Source: Reticulitermes lucifugus (lineage: Eukaryota > Arthropoda > Insecta > Blattodea > Rhinotermitidae). From it: 20,263 bases of DNA. The stretch covers positions 1 to 20,263 of the forward strand of contig JAKCWW010011247.1 in NCBI GenBank assembly GCA_026260175.1, in the 5' to 3' direction. Shown piece after piece: positions 13,001-19,509 of this stretch. The notes beneath the pieces were generated by a model. The model was not told the DNA's origin. It saw only the letters and a program-made list of their open reading frames with translations, and ran no database searches. The stretch's first letter is position 1. Each line of letters begins with the position of its first letter. The position numbers and the translations under genes are program-made.

Positions 13001-16000
13001 TTCCTGTTGAATAACTGTAGTCTTTATTTTCTTTTTGGTCAAGCATTAGCAGAAAATGATGGAGAAAAAAGTTGTCAAGAAAATGCCTAGTCTGTTTTTT
13101 AACATTTTATTTTTGGCTGTGGCACCAATTATCAAATAGAAGGTATCTTGTATTGATGCAGGAAATAGAACTCTTTGCATTTTTATTTACATTTTCGTTA
13201 ATATTAATTGTGCAGGATTGACATGTTTATATTTCTCACGTCCTTCGACTCGGGATTTTTTACACCTTCCACCGGAGGGTGTTGTGTATTGTAATGTTGA
13301 ATGGTAAACATGTTGGGCATTAGCAGAGCAATATTGTTTTAATGTCATTTATTTTGGTGCTGTGAGGTTTATGAAGGTCAACTCATCTTGCATGTAACCG
13401 TAACAAAGAAACACCAGTTGTGGCTTTATTTTATTGCGTTATAATGTATGCACAAAGGATATTCAAGAAGTAAGGTTCCTTAGGTCATGAAAAGTACATG
13501 ACAGTTCGTTATTGGCTCAAATGCTGCTCATTTATTCCACTGAAGTATCTTTATTTTTCAACATAATTTCCAAGCTCATTTATGCATTTCTCCCATCTTG
13601 GCATGAGTTTAAAAATTCCATCACCATAAAAATCAGGCTCTCGCATTTGCAGTCATTCATGAAGAGCCATTGCTGCTTCCATATATTGTGAAACTGGGAC
13701 CATCCCAAGCATTGATTTGGCTGCCCAAAATCAGTTTCTCGACTTTGGCATTCGCATGTATCCTTGGTGTATGCTGGGCTGAACAGTGTGATCATTATCA
13801 TGTATATTCTTTTGGCCATTTTTGAACTTTCCTCACCATTTCCTGACGTACTGCACTATCATTGTGCCATTACCATGCACTCGTTACCAGTTGACAATGA
13901 ATTTGGATGGGGAAGTATATTTGTGTCCATAAAAGCAGAATTGCACTATGAACTTCTTTACAGGGCCAGGTTTTCAGTGCCAGTGCCATTGCATGCCAAG
14001 TTATCCCCTGAATATCATCTAACAGACCCTTGCACCATCTGTTGAATGTTATGTCTACTACAAATCTGTAAGTCCTGCCCTCTTCCAAAAGTAAAATATG
14101 TGATTAACAAAAAGTTACAGGCAAGGGAACCTTACTTACCGAACATTCATCTTGTACAGTGTTTATTGTGAAACCTAATACCACATTTTTAAAATCTTAC
14201 AAATTCAAGATTTTTTATATGTGGCATTAACATAATGATACTTATAGGAACCCTCAACACAAGATGATCCTCAATATATGTTCCTGCGGGAGCGGTTGAA
14301 GGCCTTGAAGGATGGCTGGGAAGAACTGCACCAGATGTGGGAGAACAGACAGCAGTTACTGTCACAGTCACTGAATCTGCAGATGTTCAACCGTGATGCT
14401 AAACAAGCAGAGGTTTTGTTGTCGCAGCAAGAGCATGTACTCAGTAAGGATGAGACTCCAGTGAGTAATTCTGAACTTGTCTGTATTAGATTTACGCTTA
14501 TTGCAAAGTAAGGGAGCTTCTTTTATGGATGAAACCAAATCCTTTTCGGAATTTTGTATAGCTCTTGGCAAATCCTTGTCTTCTAAATTCTGTACATATT
14601 TGTGTTGATCTGTGTAAGTGGATGTATGAACACATTTTTCTTCTTTGTTTTAAACTACTGAAATAATCAAATTATTTCAGCGTTAATAGGTCACTTAGCC
14701 TCTCAGCCTCTTAGCTGACACATGAAACTAATTGCACTGCAGAAAACAAACACTGATTTATTTTATGAAGTGAGGTACTAAACAGCAAAGATGTGATGTC
14801 ATGTATTATTTCTGTTATTTGCTGCTGTGGTTCTGCATCATGAGGCTTGTAAATACTAAATCAGTTAACGCGTCGTTGACTGGGTAGTGCTCTGTCTGAC
14901 TGCCGTGGGGAACAGATCCATAAACATGTTCAACCTAAAAGTACGTCACTTCATTAAAATTGTAAAAGTTTCTCCTCCCTCCCTCCCTCTCTTCGACCCA
15001 ATTAACTAAACTGGTATTGGTATAAATACTCACTGTAGTGCCTCATATTTGTTGACTGTGTGGCACCTCTCGGAGCAGTAGAATTTATATAGAGGGATTT
15101 TGCAGAAGGAGCAGGTGTACTTCCGTGGCTTTTTTCTTGTCTAATACATGCTGAGCAAGGATTTTGCTCGTTAGGTTTCATTGATGGATAATGCCATGGT
15201 ACTGCGTTAATTCATTGTGGAGACTTAACTTGTGCATGTGCTTATGTAGATGGGACACTTGTGTCATATTAAGAGTTAGCTATAGAAGGCATGCTATCAG
15301 GAACTGTGCCCACAGGGTGTAATTGCTCCAAATTGTGTTGGTGAAGACTGCAGAGTAATGTTTGAATGAAACTGATTACCTTGTTTGACCTTGCATTGGA
15401 GTTCTACAAGTTCCTCAAACACTTAAAACAGATGTTGCATCATTTGCAAATGTGCACATTTGTGCAGTTGAGGTGATGTCCATTTACACCTCTTCAGCCA
15501 GGAAATAATAAGCACTTGTTGAATATCTTGGAAAATTGAGTTTCTCTTTTGCAGCATCAGCTGCTAGTGTCTGCCATTTGGTTTAGACTAACAGCTTCAG
15601 ACTCTTCATGCAGTTTGTGCACCAGTGCATTTTGTGATGCAACAAGTAAACTTTTTTTAGTACAGAATTCACCTCAGTGGCGTGTGCTGAAGAATAAGAA
15701 CATTTTGGACTTCTAGTGCCTGATATGCATGACAGTATCTTTATTTGAACAAAACAAGACCTTACTGTGTGATTTCAGGCTTCTGCTGCAATGTAAATGA
15801 GATCTGTGCTCTTTTGGGATTTTATGCAGCATAGAATGATAGTTACATTCTACACTGCATAAAATCCCAAAAGAGTGCAGATCTGAAGACCTTTCTTATC
15901 ATTGCTGCATAAATATTGTATTTATTTCTGACTTCTGCTTCATTTTACTTTTGTTAGCTATGGGTTTTATTTAGGAAGTTTGGTATGAAACATACTTTTT

Positions 16001-17165
16001 TAATAATTACTGTGTCCCACTTCATCACTTCAGTACAAGCAATTGCTTTTTTACACTTACGTTAATTTACAGATCAACTTGGAACAGGCAGAAAACCTGA
16101 TAAAGCGGCATGAGGCCTTCCTAACAACCATGGAAGCCAATGATGACAAGATCAATAATGTTGTGCAGTTTGCTAGTCGTCTGTGTGATGAGGGTCACTT
16201 TGCAGGTTGGTGGCATAAGATATAAACTGTTTGATTCTTGGGTAGCTGAATCAAAATTATTTCCTGTTATAGACCTGCAAGAATGCCTGTTTCCAGGTAC
16301 TGCACAGTGGGATTGTCTAGACATTGAATTGCTGTGAAGTAATTCAAAGTGTATTGATAGGACATTGTTCCTTTGAATGGTTGAAAACATAAAATGAGGA
16401 AATGGTATGACAAAGAGAGAAATTGGTGGGGGTGGAAGCTGAGAATTGTGCGCAGTGGGGAGTTTTGATATTAGCTGTGTCGAATTGTTGAGTTTGTGTT
16501 ACCATTGCCTTAGACATGGGAATGAAGAGTAATGTTATCAAGACCCAGGGACAGTTGTATTAAACAAAGTTGCTGTGTTCATACTTTCCTCATATTCAGT
16601 CATAAATAATGAACAGAACAAAAGATTGATAGAACTTTATAGCTTAAAAATTCAGGCATGTTCACTCTGTTCTAGGTTATTAGTTGGTGGATGGTGACTG
16701 CTTTTGGTACTCACTAAATAAGTGGTGTAAGAAAACTGTTGGTTAAGTGGTGGAAAAATCAGTACAGTGATTCTTGAGTTACGTGTTGGTACAGCATAAA
16801 GAAATTTCCATCCTTATTGTCTCAGAAACTGTGAGAATTTTATATAAGTTTATTGTCCATAAAATGTGTTCTGTATAGGTCTTCATGTTAGAGGGTTTAT
16901 TTTTGTGTCAGTTTAACCACAATTGAGATGGCAATCATTGGATCGTGATATGTTCAAATGCAGTGTTTTTACTTTTACATAAGTTGTCCTCAGTGTGGGA
17001 CTGTTTTTTAAGATTCAGGTTTAACTTGATCAGTTTTTGTTTGCAGCTGATAAAGTTCACAAGAAGGCAGAGAATATCAATGAGAGGCGCAATGCTAATC
17101 GTGACCGAGCACTTCAGCAGATGGAAAAACTGAAAGACCAATTGCAGCTACACCAGTTCTTACAG
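781..17165 (+). CDS. beta-Spec: beta-spectrin, partial spliced gene (13 internal exons, repeats 2-10 start)
   Basis: Thirteen GT-AG exons join without a frameshift or stop into 881 residues of beta-spectrin. This is the actin-crosslinking, membrane-skeleton protein that pairs antiparallel with alpha-spectrin beneath the plasma membrane. Eight complete triple-helical spectrin repeats (about 106 residues each, repeats 2-9 by homology) are visible from the recurring helix-A tryptophan: [46 protein letters not shown]. The helix-C to helix-A linkers, such as [12 protein letters not shown] and [12 protein letters not shown], also recur. Repeat 10 begins in the last exon. The full protein is usually about 2,300 residues, so both ends lie outside the window: CH actin-binding domains upstream, ankyrin-binding repeats and PH domain downstream. 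Near identity to fly beta-Spec argues against beta-heavy spectrin or alpha-actinin. The gene looks intact and under constraint. Residue numbers below start at the first complete codon (782). Confidence 0.96.
1069..2163 (+). other. beta-spectrin intron 1
   Basis: Phase-2 intron of 1,095 bases from GTACAG to ATACAG. I see no convincing gene, transposon end or structured repeat in it. Short open frames here lack any family resemblance. Confidence 0.85.
2164..2515 (+). CDS. beta-Spec: beta-spectrin exon 2 (end of repeat 2, most of repeat 3)
   Basis: The acceptor is ATACAG (to 2163). The first base completes the Arg codon split by intron 1, giving INAR-KDNV as in other beta-spectrins. Residues 97-213 contain [20 protein letters not shown] (repeat 2 helix C running into repeat 3 helix A) and the signature [20 protein letters not shown]. 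The exon ends after VQQLE in phase 0. The donor, GTTAGA, has T rather than a purine at +3, a weaker site than most in this gene. It is the longest exon of the window. Confidence 0.95.
2516..4223 (+). other. beta-spectrin intron 2
   Basis: Phase-0 intron of 1,708 bases. It contains the non-LTR retrotransposon relic described separately at 2809-3177. The remainder is T-rich and featureless to my reading. Confidence 0.85.
2809..3177 (+). mobile_element. Decayed non-LTR retrotransposon (LINE) 3' end
   Basis: Pieces of the C-terminal tail typical of insect non-LTR reverse transcriptases appear in order on the + strand, in shifting frames. NRMLRRIYG starts near 2815, [14 protein letters not shown] near 2877, a W-P-A-R-V-G segment near 2930, a KPKG segment near 3012, CEGVN-stop-I near 3088, and WQAFVNKVI near 3134. 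The family pattern there is NRVLRRIFG, WRKLHNEELNDLYSS, GHVARMG, GKPEGKRPLGRPRRRW, CEGVDWI and WRAFVNTVMN. Several stops and frameshifts break it, so it is a fossil. Only the last part of ORF2 is present, consistent with 5' truncation during target-primed reverse transcription. Identification rests on remembered family patterns, not on a search. Confidence 0.72.
4224..4415 (+). CDS. beta-Spec: beta-spectrin exon 3 (repeat 3/4 junction)
   Basis: The acceptor is TTGTTGTTGTAG (to 4223). Residues 214-277 begin [20 protein letters not shown] and include the repeat 4 helix-A motif [18 protein letters not shown]. The exon ends at LLLSKHK before donor GTAGAT. Both borders are in phase 0. The true exon start lies 15 bases upstream of the first internal TTG, with no need for an initiation codon. 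Confidence 0.94.
4416..5169 (+). other. beta-spectrin intron 3
   Basis: Phase-0 intron of 754 bases. The stretch from about 4760 to 5130 has the look of a dispersed repeat and includes the motif described at 4838-4874. No coding potential was seen. Confidence 0.8.
4838..4874 (-). repeat. Possible Penelope-type hammerhead-like relic
   Basis: Read on the minus strand, the segment runs CTAAAGATGGTGATTTATTG followed by CTGAAACATGT. The order CT-A-NGA, a short spacer, then GAAAC resembles the hammerhead core (CUGANGA and GAAA) found in terminal repeats of Penelope-like retroelements. The G of CUGA is replaced by A and stem II pairs poorly, so it would not be an active ribozyme. No Penelope reverse transcriptase or GIY-YIG piece is visible nearby. 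The identification is tentative. Confidence 0.3.
5170..5370 (+). CDS. beta-Spec: beta-spectrin exon 4 (repeat 4)
   Basis: The acceptor is TTTGTGTTTACAG (to 5169). Residues 278-344 start [15 protein letters not shown] and include the helix-C segment [17 protein letters not shown]. The exon ends at VDFHQ, just inside repeat 5 helix A, before donor GTGGGT. The following intron is only 72 bases long. Both borders are in phase 0. Confidence 0.94.
5371..5442 (+). other. beta-spectrin intron 4 (72 bases)
   Basis: Very short phase-0 intron, GTGGGT to TTCTTTGCAG. Its last ten bases are repeated exactly as the first ten bases of exon 5. Confidence 0.92.
5443..5655 (+). CDS. beta-Spec: beta-spectrin exon 5 (repeat 5)
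   Basis: Residues 345-415 start [20 protein letters not shown], the conserved repeat 5 helix A, and continue through [20 protein letters not shown]. The exon ends QAPE before donor GTGAGC. The start is set by joining HQ from exon 4 to FFADADD, as in other beta-spectrins. An identical TTCTTTGCAG lies just downstream and would be a frameshifting acceptor at 5452. Both borders are in phase 0. Confidence 0.94.
5656..6922 (+). other. beta-spectrin intron 5
   Basis: Phase-0 intron of 1,267 bases. A less AT-rich island at about 5920-6130 may be an unidentified old repeat, but I find no termini, coding relic or target duplication. Confidence 0.82.
6923..7069 (+). CDS. beta-Spec: beta-spectrin exon 6 (repeat 5/6 junction)
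   Basis: The acceptor is CTTATTTTCAG (to 6922). Residues 416-464 start [20 protein letters not shown] and run through [20 protein letters not shown] to EQWIGEK. They close repeat 5 and open repeat 6. The donor is GTTAGC, again with T at +3. Both borders are in phase 0, and at 49 codons this is among the shortest exons of the window. Confidence 0.94.
7070..7414 (+). other. beta-spectrin intron 6
   Basis: Phase-0 intron of 345 bases, GTTAGC to TTCTTAG. Nothing recognisable was found inside. Confidence 0.9.
7415..7606 (+). CDS. beta-Spec: beta-spectrin exon 7 (repeat 6)
   Basis: The acceptor is TTTGTTCTTAG (to 7414). Residues 465-528 start [20 protein letters not shown] and contain [20 protein letters not shown], which is strongly conserved in insect and vertebrate beta-spectrins. 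The exon ends IVARQNQ before donor GTATGG. Both borders are in phase 0. Confidence 0.95.
7607..9298 (+). other. beta-spectrin intron 7
   Basis: Phase-0 intron of 1,692 bases holding the compound microsatellite at 7873-8003. No other recognisable element was found. The stretch 8040-9290 shows no conserved open frame. Confidence 0.85.
7873..8003 (+). repeat. Compound (TCA)n/(TCG)n/(TCC)n microsatellite
   Basis: About ten TCA units pass through TCG interruptions into long (TCC)n blocks with TTCCC interruptions. This makes an almost uninterrupted 100-base polypyrimidine run from about 7909. It reads as stepwise mutation and expansion of a trinucleotide repeat inside the intron. Length polymorphism is likely. 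Confidence 0.95.
9299..9487 (+). CDS. beta-Spec: beta-spectrin exon 8 (repeat 6/7 junction)
   Basis: The acceptor is TTCTCTGTCCAG (to 9298). Residues 529-591 start [20 protein letters not shown] and continue through [20 protein letters not shown] to TGIMTLQ. They form the end of repeat 6 and helix A of repeat 7. The donor, GTTTCT, matches the consensus poorly beyond GT and is the weakest in the set. It precedes the longest complete intron (2,991 bases). Both borders are in phase 0. Confidence 0.95.
10341..10363 (+). repeat. (GA)n microsatellite
   Basis: A run of GA dinucleotides with one TC interruption near its start. Confidence 0.85.
10967..10993 (+). repeat. (CTTT)n microsatellite
   Basis: Repeated CTTT units directly after a C-rich then T-rich run. 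Confidence 0.85.
11327..11488. mobile_element. 162-bp TA-flanked MITE with pogo/Tigger-like ends
   Basis: The left end is CAGTAAAACCCCGATTTAAT. The right end, reverse-complemented, is CAGTAAAACCCCTATTTAAT, which is one mismatch in 20. A TA dinucleotide flanks both sides (11325-11326 and 11489-11490), as expected for Tc1/mariner/pogo target duplication. The interior repeats variants of ATTTAGTGA and ATTTAATGA several times, possibly old transposase-binding sites. It has no coding capacity, so any movement depended on a transposase supplied in trans. The nearly matched ends suggest a younger insertion than the neighbouring relics. Confidence 0.88.
11523..11969 (+). mobile_element. Non-autonomous Tigger-type element, copy A
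   Basis: The left end CAGCAAAGTTCTGTTAAT matches the reverse complement of the right end, CAGCAAAATTCTGTTAAT, at 17 of 18 positions. TA flanks both sides (11521-11522 and 11970-11971). Subterminal copies of TAATCCGG-like motifs occur on the left (near 11551 and 11568) and right (near 11919). At 447 bases it is too short for a transposase. It aligns along its whole length with the copy at 17428-17888 in the same orientation. A shared interior open stretch ends VTKNY-x-stop in both. Confidence 0.88.
12031..12048 (+). repeat. (TG)n microsatellite
   Basis: About nine TG units ending in TAG. Confidence 0.85.
12479..12643 (+). CDS. beta-Spec: beta-spectrin exon 9 (repeat 7)
   Basis: The acceptor is TGCATTATAG (to 12478). 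Residues 592-646 start [20 protein letters not shown], joining TLQ of exon 8 to give the conserved LQRRLSG. They end IWEQLKQM before donor GTAGGT. A second GT four bases further on would break the frame. The next intron is only 96 bases. Both borders are in phase 0. Confidence 0.95.
12644..12739 (+). other. beta-spectrin intron 9 (96 bases)
   Basis: Short phase-0 intron, GTAGGT to TTTATAG, with no other content. Confidence 0.93.
12740..12979 (+). CDS. beta-Spec: beta-spectrin exon 10 (repeat 7/8 junction and repeat 8)
   Basis: The acceptor is GTGGTTTATAG (to 12739). Residues 647-726 start [20 protein letters not shown] and include helix A of repeat 8, [20 protein letters not shown], followed by [20 protein letters not shown]. 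They end MEYGERITA before donor GTGAGT. The similarity to fly beta-Spec is close to residue-for-residue. Both borders are in phase 0. Confidence 0.96.
13462..14143 (-). mobile_element. Internally deleted mariner-like element
   Basis: Terminal inverted repeats are TTCAAGAAGTAAGGTTCC (left) and, reverse-complemented from the right, TTCGGTAAGTAAGGTTCC, matching at 15 of 18. TA precedes the left end, and the right-hand target copy reads CA. On the minus strand, near the left end, the frame reads [20 protein letters not shown] then [20 protein letters not shown], lysine and a stop. This is the C-terminus of mariner-family transposases (pattern VHEWL...FFADGIRKLVDRWEKC...DYVEK). Full elements are about 1.3 kb, so this 682-base copy has lost roughly half, including most of the catalytic domain, and carries a TGG-to-TGA stop. 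It is dead and lies antisense to the host gene. Confidence 0.82.
13537..13700 (-). pseudogene. Mariner transposase C-terminal fragment
   Basis: This is the readable tail of the transposase within the mariner-like element. The [16 protein letters not shown] segment is followed by [10 protein letters not shown] and a TAA. Upstream, HE-stop-L stands where the family has HEWL. The region 5' of it on the minus strand (13870-14088) keeps a 72-codon open stretch with no family motif that I can recognise. No D,D34D catalytic motif is readable. Confidence 0.75.
14248..14460 (+). CDS. beta-Spec: beta-spectrin exon 11 (repeat 8 end, repeat 9 start)
   Basis: The acceptor is GATACTTATAG (to 14247). Residues 727-797 start [20 protein letters not shown] and run through [20 protein letters not shown] into [15 protein letters not shown]. 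The donor is GTGAGT. Both borders are in phase 0. This is the last of nine consecutive exons whose lengths are multiples of three. Confidence 0.95.
14461..16072 (+). other. beta-spectrin intron 11
   Basis: Phase-0 intron of 1,612 bases. A short (CCCT)n run lies at 14972-14990 and the striking 85-base hairpin at 15800-15884. No gene or transposon terminus was found otherwise. Confidence 0.85.
15800..15884 (+). repeat. 85-base near-perfect inverted repeat (hairpin)
   Basis: Two 30-base arms (15800-15829 and 15855-15884) are complementary at 28 positions. In sense RNA the two exceptions become U-G and G-U wobbles, so the arm is fully paired. A CA/CA symmetric mismatch then separates a second stem, TAGAATG/CATTCTA, around the 7-base loop ATAGTTA. 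The structure is exactly symmetric (39-base half-length). It sits inside the transcribed intron. It could be a fold-back MITE without visible target duplication, a hairpin-RNA or miRNA-like precursor, or a recent local inverted duplication. I cannot decide between them from sequence. Confidence 0.9.
16073..16205 (+). CDS. beta-Spec: beta-spectrin exon 12 (repeat 9)
   Basis: The acceptor is TTAATTTACAG (to 16072). Residues 798-841 start [20 protein letters not shown], then [20 protein letters not shown], and end GHFA plus one base of a split Ala codon. The donor is GTTGGT. This is the first phase-1 border after ten phase-0 introns. The phase is confirmed because the next exon restores ADKVHKKAE only with this join. 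Confidence 0.94.
16206..17046 (+). other. beta-spectrin intron 12
   Basis: Phase-1 intron of 841 bases, GTTGGT to TTTGCAG. Nothing recognisable was found. Confidence 0.87.
17047..17165 (+). CDS. beta-Spec: beta-spectrin exon 13 (repeat 9 helix C, repeat 10 start)
   Basis: The acceptor is GTTTGCAG (to 17046). Two bases complete the split Ala codon. Residues 843-881 read [20 protein letters not shown] and end LQLHQFLQ before donor GTGAGG. HQFLQ is the start of repeat 10 helix A, and related proteins continue with DC-EL, so the next exon is beyond the window. The following intron is longer than 3 kb. Confidence 0.94.
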
Positions 17166-17427
17166 GTGAGGTGATTAGAACACAGTGTGTGTGATGAACA
17201 CATTTATGACTGAATTATGACTGCTATTAATATTTGTATTATAAACATATGTTCATACTTTTTGAGATTAATTACAGGATACTCTGTGAACAAGTGACAG
17301 CATGCTTCCAGCTGCTGTGGCTGTGCTGTTGCAAGTAGTTTTAATCCACAGCAAGAATGTTACCAGTTGTTTCACAGTTGTCTTGCATTGAAAACTTCCG
17401 ATTTCTTCTGTAGGGTTTTGATTAGTA

Positions 17428-17888
17428 CAGTAAAATTCCTTCAATCTGTCATCTGGTAATCCAGAAATCCTGATAATCTGGCACTTTAGCAAAGTATATC
17501 CAAGACCTGAAGTTTTGCTTTTTATCAGGAAAAGCTTTGTCCATGAAACAGGCAGATCTTAGGGACATGTTCAAAAAAGGCCTCCAAGAGTGTCTGCTCA
17601 TCAACAGTTGTGGTATCTCCTGACCCCTTGTCCCCTACTCTATCAACTTCTGGTATGAAGACTCCAGAAAACACGTATGAGGACCCCCATGTCCCTGATC
17701 CAGTAGGTGAAGGAGATATTCAAATGGAATACTCTTCTGATTTGTTGTGCAGCCCTGGTATAGGAGCAGTAACAAAAAATTACCTGTAAGAACTTACGTT
17801 GGTATAGGTTTGTGTTTGATGATGTGGAATATCCAATAATCCAACACCTGCCCAGTCCTATGGGTGTTGGATTAATGGAGTGTTAGTG
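17428..17888 (+). mobile_element. Non-autonomous Tigger-type element, copy B
   Basis: This is a full-length homologue of the element at 11523-11969, in the same orientation. The left end is CAGTAAAATTCCTTCAAT after a TA at 17426-17427. The right end ATTAATGGAGTGTTAGTG is more eroded and is followed by TG rather than TA. Left subterminal motifs include GGTAATCCAGAAATCCTGAT and GATAATCTGGCAC. The interior has MKQADLRDMFKK, then, after a one-base shift, an open frame of more than 60 codons ending in VTKNYL and TAA. Its ends are more diverged than copy A's, so it may be the older insertion. Confidence 0.85.
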
Positions 17889-18396
17889 TGGGAAGAATTG
17901 TGTCTTACAGATGTTGTATAAGTAATAGAATGAAAGTACATGTGAAGTGAATGGTATTTTAAATGAAAGGTTTGTGTAAATTTATAATGATGGGACGTGT
18001 TTTCTGATATGTTCTAGTTTAGTGCATTAAATATTTTTGTCCTTTTATTTTTTATGGACGTATTTACATAAACGTCATTTGCAACTTTCCTGGTCCCCTC
18101 ATATATGTAAGCCTTGTTTTATGCCTTTTTTCCCCTTTAATGCCCCTTACCAGTTCACACCACTTCTTAATTTTTGTTCACTCATTTATGGTTTAATGTC
18201 TTTTGGCTGGCTACACTCCGTTATGCCGCTGAGAGTCTATGAAACTTAAGACAGAACAATGTCAGTCACCATGCACATGCCGGTCAGTTGAGGTTGATAT
18301 TTGGGCATGTGTTAATTTTGCTTTATTTAAGTCTTTTTCTTCGTAAATGAGTGATAAATGTAAGTCTACATCTCCTAGTGCAAACCAGATTAAAAA

Positions 18397-18743
18397 AAAC
18401 TGCAAAAGACAAACAGTATTGAAGATAAATTAGAAGTGATGCATCGGCTTGAAAAAGGTGAACGCTTTGTTAATGTCTGCCATGCCCTTGGCTTGGCCAA
18501 GAGCACAGTGTGTACAATTTATGATAATGCTGATAGAATTAAAGGAAGTGCTAAGCTGGGAACTAAAGTGAGCGCCAAAGAATTTCTTATTCAACAAGTT
18601 CTACTATGGAACGTACGGAAAAAATTCTGAGTACTTGGATCGAGGAGCAGAATCAACGCCATGTGTCTGTAAGCAAGCTTTTGGTTCAAGCCAAAGCTCG
18701 TTCTATTTATGATGATCTATCAAAGGATGGTGATAATGCTAAA
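18397..18743 (+). pseudogene. Tigger transposase relic: N-terminal DNA-binding region
   Basis: The first frame gives NSIEDKLEVMHRLEKGERFV then NVCHALGLAKSTVCTIYDNA, the psq/CENP-B helix-turn-helix with its S-T-V recognition helix. It continues to GTKVSAK. The frame then slips before STMERTEKILSTWIEEQNQR and LLVQAKARSIYDDL, the second (HTH_Tnp_Tc5/CENP-B) DNA-binding part. It stops at TAA 18744. A further in-frame piece, FNASSGWF, follows the stop, as expected for the family. Confidence 0.87.
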
Positions 18744-18836
18744 TAATTTAATGCAAGTTCAGGTTGGTTTTGTAACTTCACAAAGAGATAAATGTTCATA
18801 ACATTAAAATGAGAGGAGAAGCTGCTTCTGCTGACA

Positions 18837-19509
18837 CTGGCTGCTGAGGAGTTTGTTAAGGAACTGCAGTGTATTATTGGAAAGGAAGTTATTCACATAA
18901 ACAAATTTTCAGCATTGAGACTGCTGTTGTCTGTAAAAGAATGCCTTCTAGGACTTAACATCTCTCAAGAGGAAGAGTCTGCACCCAGATTTAAGTCTGC
19001 CAAAGACAGATTTAGTCTGCTGGTAGGTGGTAATGCTGAGGGGGATTATAAATTGAAGCCATTGATGGTGTACCATTCTGAAAATCGATGTGCATTAAAA
19101 GGCTATGTGAAACATCTTTACCTGTGCATTCTTATTCAAATGCCAAGGGGTGGGTAAGAAGTCCACATTTTATTGGCTACATAATGTCAAAACTTAAAAG
19201 TGAACTGCGAGAGTACTGTGCAAAAGAAAATCTGGCTTTTAAAGTTATCCTCATTATGGACAGTATTCTTGATCATCTCACAACAATTCAGGATGTTTGG
19301 AGCACATGGAAGTGGTGTTTATCCTTCCAAACTTGATGTCTCAAGTGCAGCAGATGGATCAAAGAATGATATCGACATTTAAGATGTATTATTTGAAGAA
19401 AACATTTGATATGTTGATGAAGGCTGTGGACGATAAAAACATGACTGTAAAAGAATTTTGGGAAAATTTTGCTATTAGAGATGCAGTAATGCTTGTTGCT
19501 GAAGTTTGA
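18837..19509 (+). pseudogene. Tigger transposase relic: DDE catalytic core
   Basis: Pieces run in order: LAAEEFVKEL; a slipped frame with KRMPSRT; ESAPRFKSAKDRFSLLVGGN and YKLKPLMVYHSENRCALKGY; then KLKSELREYCAKENLAFKV and ILIMDS; then QQMDQRMISTFKMYYLKKTF with TVKEFWENF. The first catalytic Asp (family NVDETG) reads Ile at codon ATT 18914-18916. The second Asp is kept in IMDS (GAC 19259), although the usual NAPGHP after it is degraded. The third is kept in QQMDQ (GAT 19357). Together with the frameshifts this makes the enzyme inactive. Confidence 0.87.

Larger units (their letters stand above)
12980..14247 (+). other. beta-spectrin intron 10
   Basis: Phase-0 intron of 1,268 bases. More than half of it is the mariner-like relic at 13462-14143. 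A small hairpin, ACACCTTCC-ACC-GGAGGGTGT, lies at 13262-13282. Confidence 0.87.

Noticed and set aside
13262-13282. Small hairpin ACACCTTCC-ACC-GGAGGGTGT
   Set aside because: A 9-base stem with a 3-base loop, followed by no T-run with meaning in a eukaryotic intron, is too short to separate from chance or a repeat fragment.
13764-14045. 93-codon plus-strand open frame in intron 10
   Set aside because: It lies inside the minus-strand mariner-like relic, bounded by its inverted repeats.
14866-14935. tRNA- or SINE-like look of GGGTAGTGCTCTGTCTGACT
   Set aside because: It resembles an A box only loosely, and I could not find a B box at the right distance or a cloverleaf fold.
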